This document shows positions 24,949 through 32,916 of a stretch of DNA of 64,000 nt, piece by piece. The stretch lies in the NCBI GenBank assembly GCA_002011035.2, contig MTLY02000003.1:427194-491193 (forward strand). Direction: 5' to 3'. Position 1 is the stretch's first letter, and each line of letters begins with the position of its first letter. The notes below the pieces were generated by a model. It worked only from the letters and a program-made list of their open reading frames with translations. It was not told the DNA's origin and did no database searches. Source of the DNA: Candidatus Hecatella orcuttiae (GTDB taxonomy: Archaea; Thermoproteota; Bathyarchaeia; Hecatellales; Hecatellaceae). Position numbers and translations under genes: made by a program.

Positions 24949-25770
24949 TTACATCTTCCCCTCCATTTGGCTTTGTCTCCGCTTCAGAATCTTCAATACT
25001 TCTTGAGCTTTTTTCGGATCATAGGCGAGAAGGGTGCCCTGCGCATAGCGGGATGCCAGAAGAGCGGCCTTGGTAAGGGCTCCTGTCTCCGCTTCTTTGG
25101 CGTAGAGCCCTATGTAGAAAGGTTTCTTCAGCTTCCTCTTGAAGGCGTTGGCTAGAATTTCAACCCAGTAGAGGGTCAGATAAGTTCGGTCGTAGATGGG
25201 GACGACGAAGAAGCTGACATGGCTGGAGAGAAAGTCTAAGTCTAAACCGAACCTTTCAGGATGGAAGGGGTCTGGATAGAGGGTTACTGAGAACTCTTTG
25301 TCTGTTAGATCAGAAGCCTGCGCGACGAATTCGTTTACCACGTGCTGCCGCCATCGAACCCAGTTAAGCCCGCTCTCTCTCCATTTTCTTTTGCACTCTT
25401 CGCAGACGCAGTATTCTTCTCCCGGAAAACCCAAGCAGTCGAGGTGGATGCCCTCTACCTCTTCGCTGGAAGTTTGCGCGATCAGCTTCAAAAGATAGGA
25501 GCGATATTTCTCCCTACTCGGGCATATCCAGTCGCAGTAAAACCAGCCTTGCCCCTCTTTCCTTGTAGCCTTCCTTTCCTTGGAGAGGCATATCCATTCA
25601 GCGTTTTCCCGGGCCGTTTTATTGTCGCCGAAGCAGCTTATGACGTTATGCGAACGGGGAACAGGCTTGCTGACTCTGCCAGTCACGTTTTTAACATAAT
25701 GGAAGTAGATGTCTCCTCCGTCAGGCCAAGCCGGCTCATCCAGCACTATTCCGATCTTTTTGCCTTCCAA
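24949..25770 (-). CDS. Uncharacterised TIM-barrel-like protein in the corrinoid-transport operon
   Basis: About 273 residues, no signal peptide or membrane helix. The fold reads like a glycoside-hydrolase-type barrel: strand KKIGIVLDEP, GWFYCDWICPS, VEGIHLDCLGFPGE, a Cys cluster (CVCEEC) resembling the zinc-like motif in some beta-galactosidase and GHL families, and a late FFVVPIYD strand. Asp/Glu pairs near strand ends could be catalytic. I do not recognise the family. The track ATG 25851 overlaps btuF; GAAGGAG 6 nt before TTG 25770 gives the better start. It sits between btuF and btuC, so a link to corrinoid handling is inferred. Confidence 0.65.
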   Translation of the reverse strand: MEGKKIGIVLDEPAWPDGGDIYFHYVKNVTGRVSKPVPRSHNVISCFGDNKTARENAEWICLSKERKATRKEGQGWFYCDWICPSREKYRSYLLKLIAQTSSEEVEGIHLDCLGFPGEEYCVCEECKRKWRESGLNWVRWRQHVVNEFVAQASDLTDKEFSVTLYPDPFHPERFGLDLDFLSSHVSFFVVPIYDRTYLTLYWVEILANAFKRKLKKPFYIGLYAKEAETGALTKAALLASRYAQGTLLAYDPKKAQEVLKILKRRQSQMEGKM

Positions 25771-25798
25771 TTTCAACTCCTTCTGGCCACTTAGACGC

Positions 25799-26746
25799 TT
25801 ACTGCTCAAACAATTCGGGGTGAATGGCTTTAGCCAAGGCTTCCAGCCCATTCACGATCCTTGGGCCCGGCCTGCTGAGAAGGTCGGGGTGAATCTGATA
25901 TATCCTGTCGTTTTTCACAGCTTCTATTTCACTCCACCCGGGTCTGGCTTTAAGCTCCTCAGGCGACACCCCCGGCATGGGAGCGTCTGGAGGCGTGATG
26001 ATGATCACGTCGGGATTTCTGCTCAGCACTGTTTCCAAGCTGACTTCCGGATACTTGGTCGCGGCGTCTTCGAAGATGTTAACTCCTCCCGCCAGTTCGA
26101 TGAGGCTGTGGGCGAAGGAGCCGGGCCCGGCGCTCATCAGAGGGTCATGCCAAACCTCATAGTAAACCTTCGGCCTCTCTTCTCTGGGTATAGCCTCTGT
26201 CTTCTCGGTTATGGCTGCGATCCTCTGCCTCAGCTCTTCCACAAGCTTCTCAGCAGCCTCCTCTCTCCCCGTGGCTTCTCCAACCAAAATTATGTCGTTC
26301 AGTATGTCTTCCATATCCTGCGGCGACAAGGCTATGACCGTTATGCCCAACTCCTCCAGCCGTTCTACAAATTTCTCCTGAACTCCCCCTGTAGCCAGCA
26401 CCAAGTCCGGCTCTAAGCCTACCACAACTTCGATGTTGATGTTGGCGAAGCCTCCTACCTTTGGCTCTATGTCCGCTGCCTCCGGAGGATAGTCAGAGTA
26501 GGTGTCCACTCCTACTACTTTATCCCCTAAACCTAGAGCGAAGAGTATCTCCGTGGTGCTCGGCGCCAAGGAGACTATCCTCTCCGGGGGGTAACTGGTC
26601 AATGTGACTGTTCTCCCAAGGTCGTCGGTGACCGTGACGGGGCCGGAAGGCTGGATGGGCGTGGCATACTGCCAAAAAGCCGCTGCGACGCCTCCCACGA
26701 TGACGGCTATGATCACGCCTATGAATAGGATTTTTAGGGAAGTCAT
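25799..26746 (-). CDS. btuF: Corrinoid/iron-complex ABC transporter substrate-binding protein (BtuF-like)
   Basis: Class III periplasmic-binding protein (315 residues) anchored by an N-terminal helix (residues 5-28) with no lipobox Cys. The binding fold shows PPERIVSLAPSTTEILFALGLGDKVVGV, the backbone-helix hinge and the late PDVIIITPPDAP strand. A Trp-His-Asp-Pro motif (YEVWHDPLMSAGPGSF) is typical of BtuF-like proteins. It is the first gene of the reverse operon BtuF, barrel protein, BtuC, BtuD and has a TATA box about 40 nt upstream. Corrinoid as ligand rests on context. Confidence 0.9.
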   Translation of the reverse strand: MTSLKILFIGVIIAVIVGGVAAAFWQYATPIQPSGPVTVTDDLGRTVTLTSYPPERIVSLAPSTTEILFALGLGDKVVGVDTYSDYPPEAADIEPKVGGFANINIEVVVGLEPDLVLATGGVQEKFVERLEELGITVIALSPQDMEDILNDIILVGEATGREEAAEKLVEELRQRIAAITEKTEAIPREERPKVYYEVWHDPLMSAGPGSFAHSLIELAGGVNIFEDAATKYPEVSLETVLSRNPDVIIITPPDAPMPGVSPEELKARPGWSEIEAVKNDRIYQIHPDLLSRPGPRIVNGLEALAKAIHPELFEQ

Positions 26747-26779
26747 GGTTGAATCACTGGTTGGATAATCTATCCAAGA

Positions 26780-26790
26780 CTTTATAAACC
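26780..26790 (-). promoter_or_regulatory. TATA box for btuF operon
   Basis: Reverse-strand GGTTTATAAAG predicts initiation near 26759 and a leader of about 13 nt before ATG 26746. Confidence 0.55.
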
Positions 26791-26791
26791 T

Positions 26792-26802
26792 AAATATATA
26801 AA
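26792..26802 (+). promoter_or_regulatory. TATA box for the cobalamin biosynthesis operon
   Basis: AAATATATAAA is centred about 28 nt before TTG 26825, so the transcript would be leaderless or nearly so. It lies back to back with the btuF promoter; no riboswitch-like fold was found in the 79 bp between the genes. Confidence 0.5.
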
Positions 26803-26824
26803 ATTTTTCTGGAAGGTAGTATCA

Positions 26825-27946
26825 TTGAAGCCTCCCTCCGAAGTAGCAAGTCTGAAACCCTGTGTGCACGGTGGAGAAATTTTTCAGGTAGCAGAGAAAT
26901 ACGGCCTAGACCCTAGGGAGCTCCTGGATTTCAGCGCCAACATAAACCCCTTAGGGCCTCCGCCTGAGGCCCTTGAAGCTGTTAAAGCCAGCCTGTGGGA
27001 GGTTTCCCTCTATCCTGAAACAGATTCCGCGGCGCTTCGAAGGGCCCTAGCCCAGCATGTGGGCGGCCTGACCTCCGAAAACGTCATCTTAGGCAATGGT
27101 TCCACGGAGCTTATCCACCTTTTCGCTCAAGTTTTTCTGAGAAAAGGCAGCAGAGCGGTTATCCCCTCTCCTACCTTTGGGGAGTATGAAGCCGCTGTCC
27201 TGAAGGCTGGAGGTAAACCCGTTTTCGTAGAAGCGGGGGAAGATTTTTCTTTCCAAGTCGACAAGATTTTGGGGAAGGTGGATTCCCGAACTGTTATGGT
27301 TTTTTTGTGCAACCCCAACAACCCTACCGGAGCCCTCATGCCTGCGGAAGAGTTGATAAGCCTCATCGAAAAAGCGGAGGAGAAGGGCATCCTAGTCTTC
27401 TTGGATGAAGACTGCATGGATTTCGTGGAAGACGGGAAGCGTTTCTCCCTGTCAGGGAATGTGGAAAAACATCCTAACCTCTTCACTTTAAGGTCCTTCA
27501 CCAAGTTCTACGGTATGCCCGGCCTTCGAATAGGCTACGGGTTTGCCTCCAAAAAAATCATCGAACCCATGTTGGGGTTGAAGATACCTTGGAACGTTAA
27601 CTGCTTAGCTCAAGCCGCAGCTCTTCAAGCTTTAAAGGCTCAAGATTACCCGCGGAAGACTAGGGAGCTCATTCAAAAAGAAAGACTTTTTCTGATGGAG
27701 GAGCTTAAAGGTTTCAACAACCTGAGAGTCTACCCCACGGAAGCCAACTTCATTCTCATCGACATAGAGGGCTCAGGTTTAACAGCAGCGCAGCTTAAAG
27801 AAAAAATGTTGAGACAAGGTATCCTGATCAGGGACTGCAGCTCCTTCCGAGGTTTAAGCAGCCGCCACGTTCGAGTGGCGGTGAGAAGTCGGAGGGAAAA
27901 CCTGAGGCTGCTGGAAGCCCTCCGAAAGGTGTTGAAAAACCCATGA
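26825..27946 (+). CDS. cobD: Threonine-phosphate decarboxylase-like aminotransferase (CobD)
   Basis: PLP enzyme of the HisC/CobD group, 373 residues. The N-terminus has CVHGGEIFQVAEKYG and DFSANINPLGPP, the CobD signature. CNPNNPTGA and the Schiff-base Lys in SFTKFYGMPGLRIGY are intact, and a late Arg (VAVRSRREN) binds the substrate carboxylate. CobD makes (R)-1-aminopropan-2-ol phosphate for the corrinoid side chain. Start TTG 26825. The stop overlaps the next gene (ATGA). Histidinol-phosphate aminotransferase is the alternative, but context favours CobD. Confidence 0.88.
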   Translation: MKPPSEVASLKPCVHGGEIFQVAEKYGLDPRELLDFSANINPLGPPPEALEAVKASLWEVSLYPETDSAALRRALAQHVGGLTSENVILGNGSTELIHLFAQVFLRKGSRAVIPSPTFGEYEAAVLKAGGKPVFVEAGEDFSFQVDKILGKVDSRTVMVFLCNPNNPTGALMPAEELISLIEKAEEKGILVFLDEDCMDFVEDGKRFSLSGNVEKHPNLFTLRSFTKFYGMPGLRIGYGFASKKIIEPMLGLKIPWNVNCLAQAAALQALKAQDYPRKTRELIQKERLFLMEELKGFNNLRVYPTEANFILIDIEGSGLTAAQLKEKMLRQGILIRDCSSFRGLSSRHVRVAVRSRRENLRLLEALRKVLKNP

Positions 27947-28296
27947 GGCCTATGGGCAGGGATTACGTGGAAGAAACCATCCGGTCAGGGAAGCTCAGAG
28001 GCCCTGACAGGACCTGCCCCTATTATCCCTGCCACAGGGAAGGCCATGACTGCACATGGTGTTTCTGTCCCTTCTACCCCTGCTTGGACGAGTCCAAGGG
28101 AGGCCTATGGGTGAAAAATAGCCAGACAGGGAAAACCGTCTGGAGCTGCAAAGGCTGCGAATGGATTCATGAGCCTAAAATCGCTGAACGAGTGCTCGCC
28201 GAGCTGTTAAAGGTGAGAAACAAGCCCGGGGCCCCCAACCGCAGCCAGCTGCTTCGAATTTTAAGGCGAATCTCAGAGGAGGATCGGGGAAAATGA
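27943..28296 (+). CDS. Cysteine-rich small-domain protein
   Basis: A 117-residue protein with ten Cys in the first 75 residues (CPYYPC, CTWCFCPFYPC, CKGC) and a helical tail. It matches the cysteine-rich small-domain family (PF04071 in memory), which often sits in cobalamin gene clusters and presumably binds zinc or an Fe-S cluster. ATG 27943 and its stop each overlap a neighbour by 4 bp, tying it tightly to cobD and cbiP expression. Its function is unknown. Confidence 0.75.
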   Translation: MRPMGRDYVEETIRSGKLRGPDRTCPYYPCHREGHDCTWCFCPFYPCLDESKGGLWVKNSQTGKTVWSCKGCEWIHEPKIAERVLAELLKVRNKPGAPNRSQLLRILRRISEEDRGK

Positions 28297-29840
28297 AGGC
28301 CAAAACGTTGATGGTTCAAGGAACTTCCTCCCACTGCGGTAAAACCTTGCTGGTCGCCGCTTTCTGCAGGATCTTTTCCGACGCCGGCTATAGGGTGGCA
28401 CCCTTCAAAGCTCAGAACATGTCCCTGAACTCCTTTGTCACCGAGGACGGAGCTGAAATCGCTCGGGCTCAGGCACTCCAAGCCTTCGCCGGCGAGGTTA
28501 AACCCTCCGCGGACATGAACCCCATCCTGCTCAAGCCCAAAGGCGACATGACCTCTCAGATAGTCTTCCACGGCAAGCCCTACAGGGATATGGGGGTTGA
28601 AGAATACTACAGGGATTTCGCCCTCACCAAAGGCTGGGAAGGCGTCCAAGCCTCCTTCAACCGGCTGGCTTCTGAATACGATTTGGTTCTCATCGAAGGG
28701 GCGGGGAGCCCTGCGGAGATTAACCTCTACGAAGTGGACATCGCCAACATGCGCACCGCGGAGGCCGTGGGAGCGCCTGTCCTGCTGGTTGCCGACATCG
28801 ACCGAGGCGGCGTCTTCGCCAACTTGGTAGGCACCATGGAGCTTCTTAAGCCTCGCCACCGGAAACTGGTCAGAGGCTTCATCATCAACAAGTTCCGAGG
28901 CCATCTGAGCCTCTTGGAGAAAGGCCTGAAGCAGCTGGAAGCCCTCACAGGGAAGCCTGTGCTGGGGGTTCTCCCTTACATCCCCGGCCTGCTGCTGCCG
29001 GGGGAAGACTCCGTTTCCCTAGAAGAAACCCGCCCTTCAGCTTCCCCAGTGTTGGACATCGCCGTCATCAGGCTGCCTAGGATATCCAACTTCACCGACT
29101 TCGACCCTCTCCAACTGGAGCCGGGGGTTCAGGTTCGCTACGTGGAATGCGCTGAGGCCTTGGGTAAGCCTGACGCCATCATTCTCCCGGGGACGAAGAA
29201 CACCGTTCAAGACCTCCTCTGGCTGCGAAGCTCCGGGTTAGCCGCTGAGATCATTCGAAGGGCGTTGGAGGACCATACCCCTATCCTAGGAATCTGCGGA
29301 GGCTACCAGATGCTGGGAAAACGCGTCGTCGACGAAAAAGGAATCGAAGGCGGGTCTTCCACATGCGTGGAAGGTTTAGGCCTCTTGGACGTGGTCACCG
29401 AGTTCGGAGCGTACGCTAAGACAACCCGGCAGGTTTCGGCTCAGGTGGTGGGAGACGGCCCTCTGCTGGGGGCGGTTAAGGGTGAAAGCTTTTCCGGATA
29501 CGAAATCCACATGGGCACCACCCATCTGGGGAAAGACGTTCAGCCGGCTTTCCGAATAACCCGGTTGGGTAAAAAGCCTGCGCGAAGGCTGGAAGGCGTC
29601 ACCGACAGGCGGGGGCTAGTCATCGGAACCTACATCCACGGCCTTTTCGACGCGCCCCCCATCCGGAAAGCCTTCCTCACCTATCTATCCTCCCGGAAAG
29701 GCGCTGTCTTCAACCGGTTTAGGGGAAGCGTCTGGAAAGCTTGGCAGCGGGACCTAGAAAAGCTAGCCCAAACCGTTAAAAACCATGTGGACATGGACAA
29801 AGTCTGCGAAATAGTGGGACTGCCTCCCCTCGGCGGCTGA
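28293..29840 (+). CDS. cbiP: Cobyric acid synthase (CbiP/CobQ)
   Basis: Glutamine-dependent amidotransferase that amidates side chains b, d, e and g of adenosylcobyrinate diamide. The N-terminal dethiobiotin-synthetase-like ATPase shows GTSSHCGKT, PFKAQNMSLNSFV and DIDRGGVFA. The C-terminal class I-like glutaminase has the nucleophile Cys in GICGGYQMLG and the His in YIHGLFD. Length 515 is standard. ATG 28293 has GAGGAGG upstream and overlaps the preceding stop. Confidence 0.97.
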   Translation: MKAKTLMVQGTSSHCGKTLLVAAFCRIFSDAGYRVAPFKAQNMSLNSFVTEDGAEIARAQALQAFAGEVKPSADMNPILLKPKGDMTSQIVFHGKPYRDMGVEEYYRDFALTKGWEGVQASFNRLASEYDLVLIEGAGSPAEINLYEVDIANMRTAEAVGAPVLLVADIDRGGVFANLVGTMELLKPRHRKLVRGFIINKFRGHLSLLEKGLKQLEALTGKPVLGVLPYIPGLLLPGEDSVSLEETRPSASPVLDIAVIRLPRISNFTDFDPLQLEPGVQVRYVECAEALGKPDAIILPGTKNTVQDLLWLRSSGLAAEIIRRALEDHTPILGICGGYQMLGKRVVDEKGIEGGSSTCVEGLGLLDVVTEFGAYAKTTRQVSAQVVGDGPLLGAVKGESFSGYEIHMGTTHLGKDVQPAFRITRLGKKPARRLEGVTDRRGLVIGTYIHGLFDAPPIRKAFLTYLSSRKGAVFNRFRGSVWKAWQRDLEKLAQTVKNHVDMDKVCEIVGLPPLGG

Positions 29841-29845
29841 AGAAC

Positions 29846-30814
29846 ATGGCCTCCCCTGGAACTCTACCGTTGGGTGTTCCTCTCGGAATATTAGCCTTAG
29901 CCCTACTGGTCGACTACGTGTTCGGGGAGCCTCCTGCTAGGTTTCACCCCACTGTTTGGATGGGAAAATTCGCAGCGGCCTTAGAGCCCAAACTGGGAGG
30001 TAGAAGTCCCCGTGTTGAAAAGCTGGGAGGCGTTTTCTTAGCCCTAGCCTGTCCTCTTCTGTTCGCGGTTCCGGTTTTTTTCGCCCTAGCCTTGGCCAAA
30101 CACCATCTCGGCTTAGCAGCCTACACGGTGGCGGCGGCTGTCCTCCTCAAACTCACCTTCGCCATCAAAGCCATGGAAGAACATGCCTTTCCCATAGCTG
30201 AAGCATTGAGGCGGAGGAAGCTGGGGGAAGCGAGGCGCTTGGTCTCGCGGATTGTGGGCAGGGATACAGCGGAGCTTAACGAGGAGCAGGTCATATCCGC
30301 CGCCGTCGAGTCGGTGGGAGAAAGCACCGTAGACGGGGTGGTGGCACCTCTGTTCTACTTCGCCCTCCTAGGCGTGCCCGCCGCCGTTGCCTACAGGGCT
30401 GTTAACACCTTGGATTCGATGGTGGGCTACAGGAACTACAAGTACGCTAACCTAGGCTTTTTTCCCGCCAGGTTGGACGCTTGGGCTAACTGGTGCCCGG
30501 CGAGGCTGACAGGGTTTCTGATGGTCTTAGCCGCCGGGCTTCTGGGGGAGGATTGGCGGAAGGCCTTGGAAACCCTGCGGAGGGACAGAAGCAGAACTCC
30601 CAGCATCAACGCAGGCTGGCCTCTTTCCGCCATGGCTGGAGCCTTGGGTGTTAGGTTGGAGAAGCCGGGCTTCTACGCCCTCGGCGACGGAGCCAGCCCT
30701 CTTAAACCAGAGCATATTTTCAGGTCTCTCCGCATTATGAAGCTAACCGCCTACCTCTTCATCGGGTTGGTGGTTATCCCCGTTGCTGTGGGAATTATCA
30801 CAGTCATAGGGTGA
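29846..30814 (+). CDS. cbiB: Adenosylcobinamide-phosphate synthase (CbiB)
   Basis: Integral membrane enzyme that attaches aminopropanol (phosphate) to adenosylcobyric acid. It has 322 residues, with the N-terminal DYVFGEPPARFHPTVWMG, RDTAELNEEQVISAAVESVGEST, VDGVVAPLFY and the NTLDSMVGY motif, and four or five hydrophobic segments. It acts after CbiP and CobD and starts 6 nt after the cbiP stop. No strong Shine-Dalgarno is visible, consistent with translational coupling. Confidence 0.96.
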   Translation: MASPGTLPLGVPLGILALALLVDYVFGEPPARFHPTVWMGKFAAALEPKLGGRSPRVEKLGGVFLALACPLLFAVPVFFALALAKHHLGLAAYTVAAAVLLKLTFAIKAMEEHAFPIAEALRRRKLGEARRLVSRIVGRDTAELNEEQVISAAVESVGESTVDGVVAPLFYFALLGVPAAVAYRAVNTLDSMVGYRNYKYANLGFFPARLDAWANWCPARLTGFLMVLAAGLLGEDWRKALETLRRDRSRTPSINAGWPLSAMAGALGVRLEKPGFYALGDGASPLKPEHIFRSLRIMKLTAYLFIGLVVIPVAVGIITVIG

Positions 30815-30819
30815 AACGG

Positions 30820-31968
30820 ATGAAAAAACCCGTGAAGTTCGAAGGAAAAACTCCCATCGAAGATGTGAGATGCCGCCTTGAAAAAGGCACCCTCATCCTA
30901 GAGTCTAAACGGCTGCTCACCGTCCTAAGCTCAGCTGTTTTAAACGGGGGAATCCGCAAGGCCAAAGCCATCATCAACCACCACGTCCCCAAAAACTTCC
31001 ACTACAAGAAACCCGGAGAATTCCTCAGAAAAGTAGCTGGGCGGCTGAATCTACCGGAGCCCGTGGTGGGTTTGATGACTGCGGCTGACGTGAGAAAAGC
31101 CGCTACCATAACTCACAGAAGCCGAGAGCTCACCGTCTACGCCTTGGTCACCGCTGGGCTTTCCAACCCCGCCACGGCAGGCGACAGACCCGTTAACCCA
31201 GCGGCTTCCGGCACCATCAACATCATCCTCCTCGTCGACGGCAACCTCAGCGAAGGCTGCATGGTGGGAGTGGTGAAAACAGCCACAGAAGCCAAGGCTG
31301 TGGCGTTGAGGGAGCTGGATGTGAGAAGCCAATATTCAGGCCAGCTGGCCAGCGGAACCACCAGCGACGCCTTGGCAGTCGCCCACACGGGGCGAGGGGC
31401 CCTCATCGAATATGCGGGAACCGCCACAAAGCTCGGTGAACTGGTAGGCCGGTCGGTCAAGTTGGCTGTGAAGGAGGCAGTCCTAAGGCAGAACGGCCTC
31501 GTCCCCCACCGCCCCCTCATCCAAAGGCTTAAAGAAAGAGGAATCACCCTCAACCGCCTAGTTCAAACAGCCATGAGGCTCTGCGTTCACCATCCCAGCA
31601 TGGGGTCTAAGGAGCGAATAAGAAAGATCTTAGAAGAAGGCTTCGACAAAGCCCTAGCCGACGTGAACGTGGCCGCCTTGGTGATGGCGGGGCTGAGGCT
31701 TGAAGAAGAAGGCAGCCTCAGCCTCCTCCCCGGCATGCCGGGGGAAATCTTCCGGGAAGACCCGGTAAACCTGTTGGCAGACGAAATCTTAGGAATGGCC
31801 ATCAGCAACTACATTGCCGGAAGTAAGGGAGTCTTCGAATTCGTCCGCTTCGACAAGGCTAAACCCGGCGTTCTCGGAAAGCTGGGGCCTTTCTCCGACG
31901 ACGCCATAGGCGGCCTCGTAGCCGGCGTCTCGTCGAACATGTACACGGCTCTCCTAGGAAGGAAATGA
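30820..31968 (+). CDS. cbiS: CbiS: adenosylcobinamide amidohydrolase (CbiZ) fused to alpha-ribazole-phosphate phosphatase (CobZ)
   Basis: The N-terminal half (to about residue 215) is CbiZ: VLSSAVLNGGI, VGLMTAADV and TAGLSNPATAGD. CbiZ cleaves the nucleotide loop off salvaged corrinoids. The C-terminal ~155 residues resemble the PgpA/CobZ family (LCVHHPSMGSKERIRKILEEG, DVNVAALVMAGLRLEEEG), which dephosphorylates alpha-ribazole-5'-phosphate. The same fusion is known as CbiS in Methanopyrus. GTG 30811 overlaps the cbiB stop, but GGTGA 5 nt before ATG 30820 favours the latter. It links salvage to loop assembly. Confidence 0.88.
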   Translation: MKKPVKFEGKTPIEDVRCRLEKGTLILESKRLLTVLSSAVLNGGIRKAKAIINHHVPKNFHYKKPGEFLRKVAGRLNLPEPVVGLMTAADVRKAATITHRSRELTVYALVTAGLSNPATAGDRPVNPAASGTINIILLVDGNLSEGCMVGVVKTATEAKAVALRELDVRSQYSGQLASGTTSDALAVAHTGRGALIEYAGTATKLGELVGRSVKLAVKEAVLRQNGLVPHRPLIQRLKERGITLNRLVQTAMRLCVHHPSMGSKERIRKILEEGFDKALADVNVAALVMAGLRLEEEGSLSLLPGMPGEIFREDPVNLLADEILGMAISNYIAGSKGVFEFVRFDKAKPGVLGKLGPFSDDAIGGLVAGVSSNMYTALLGRK

Positions 31969-31974
31969 AACCCC

Positions 31975-32730
31975 ATGGAATGGTTGAAGGCGATAAGGGA
32001 CATCTTCGGCTTCTTCACCGTCATCCCTGTTAAAACAGACTCGCAATCTCTAAACCGAACCGCCAGCTACATGTTCCTATCCCCTCTGGCAGGCGGCTTC
32101 ATCGGCCTTTCAGCCGGTCTCCTCGCATGGGCTCTGTTTCATGCCATTCCCCCTCTCCTCGTAGGGATGGTAACAATGGGGTTCATCCTTTTGCTCACAG
32201 GCCTCCACCATACCGACGGACTGCTGGACTTCGGAGACGGCTTGATGGCCCAAGGCTCTTGGGAGCGCAAACTCCAAGTCATGCACGACCGTCAAACCGG
32301 TACAGGGGGACTGGTCCTAGGTCTCGTCGTCATCCTGATTACCGCCTTCGCTATCTCTGAACTAGGCTTAGAGGCGCTGCGGGGCTTAGTTGCGGCTGAA
32401 GTCTCAGCTAAACTCTCCATGGTAGTGGGCACTTGGGCCGGCAGACCGGCTCATGAGGGTTTAAGCAGCCTCTTCATCAAAGCCATGCATGGGCGCGGCC
32501 GGAAACTTCGCTTGGCAGGAGGTCTACTCCTATCCTCTGGTATAGCCTTCCCCCTTCTTGGAGGAAGAGGTCTGCTCCTCTTGGCCGCCGGGATCATCAC
32601 AGCCCTCGTATTGGTGGCGGTTTCGAACAGAAACTTCGGAGGCATAACCGGCGATGTGCTTGGGGCCTCCAACGACCTCGCACGTATGACTTCCCTCCTA
32701 ACTTTCCTCGTCGTGACTCCATGGATTTGA
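31975..32730 (+). CDS. cobS: Adenosylcobinamide-GDP ribazoletransferase (CobS)
   Basis: Polytopic membrane enzyme (251 residues, 5-6 helices) that joins AdoCbi-GDP and alpha-ribazole(-phosphate) to form cobalamin. The family motif LTGLHHTDGLLDFGDGLMAQG holds the metal-binding Asp residues, and GDVLGASNDLARM is the second signature. It lies 6 nt downstream of cbiS and is the last gene of the operon. The guanylyltransferase that makes AdoCbi-GDP (CobY/CobU) and CobT are not in this window. Confidence 0.95.
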   Translation: MEWLKAIRDIFGFFTVIPVKTDSQSLNRTASYMFLSPLAGGFIGLSAGLLAWALFHAIPPLLVGMVTMGFILLLTGLHHTDGLLDFGDGLMAQGSWERKLQVMHDRQTGTGGLVLGLVVILITAFAISELGLEALRGLVAAEVSAKLSMVVGTWAGRPAHEGLSSLFIKAMHGRGRKLRLAGGLLLSSGIAFPLLGGRGLLLLAAGIITALVLVAVSNRNFGGITGDVLGASNDLARMTSLLTFLVVTPWI

Positions 32731-32916
32731 TCTATCTTCTTCTCCAACGCAGTAAGTTGTCTGATAAACCTTGATGAAGGCGTTCTAGCGCTCCAGGAAA
32801 ATAATTTTTTTGAGTTACTAGAGAGAAAGCAGTAAACATCGAATGATGAGTGCGAAGTTCACAAAGTCAAGTTCTTAACTGAAGCTGTCTATGATTATTG
32901 GAGGGTAAGGAGTAGG

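Noticed and set aside
26747-26824. Cobalamin riboswitch before cobD or btuF
   Set aside because: The spacer is only 78 bp, holds two back-to-back TATA boxes and shows no B12-box-like sequence.
32840-32890. C/D-box sRNA candidate (ATGATGA at about 32844 with a later CTGA)
   Set aside because: No D' or C' boxes at the expected spacing and no terminal stem, so the match is likely chance.
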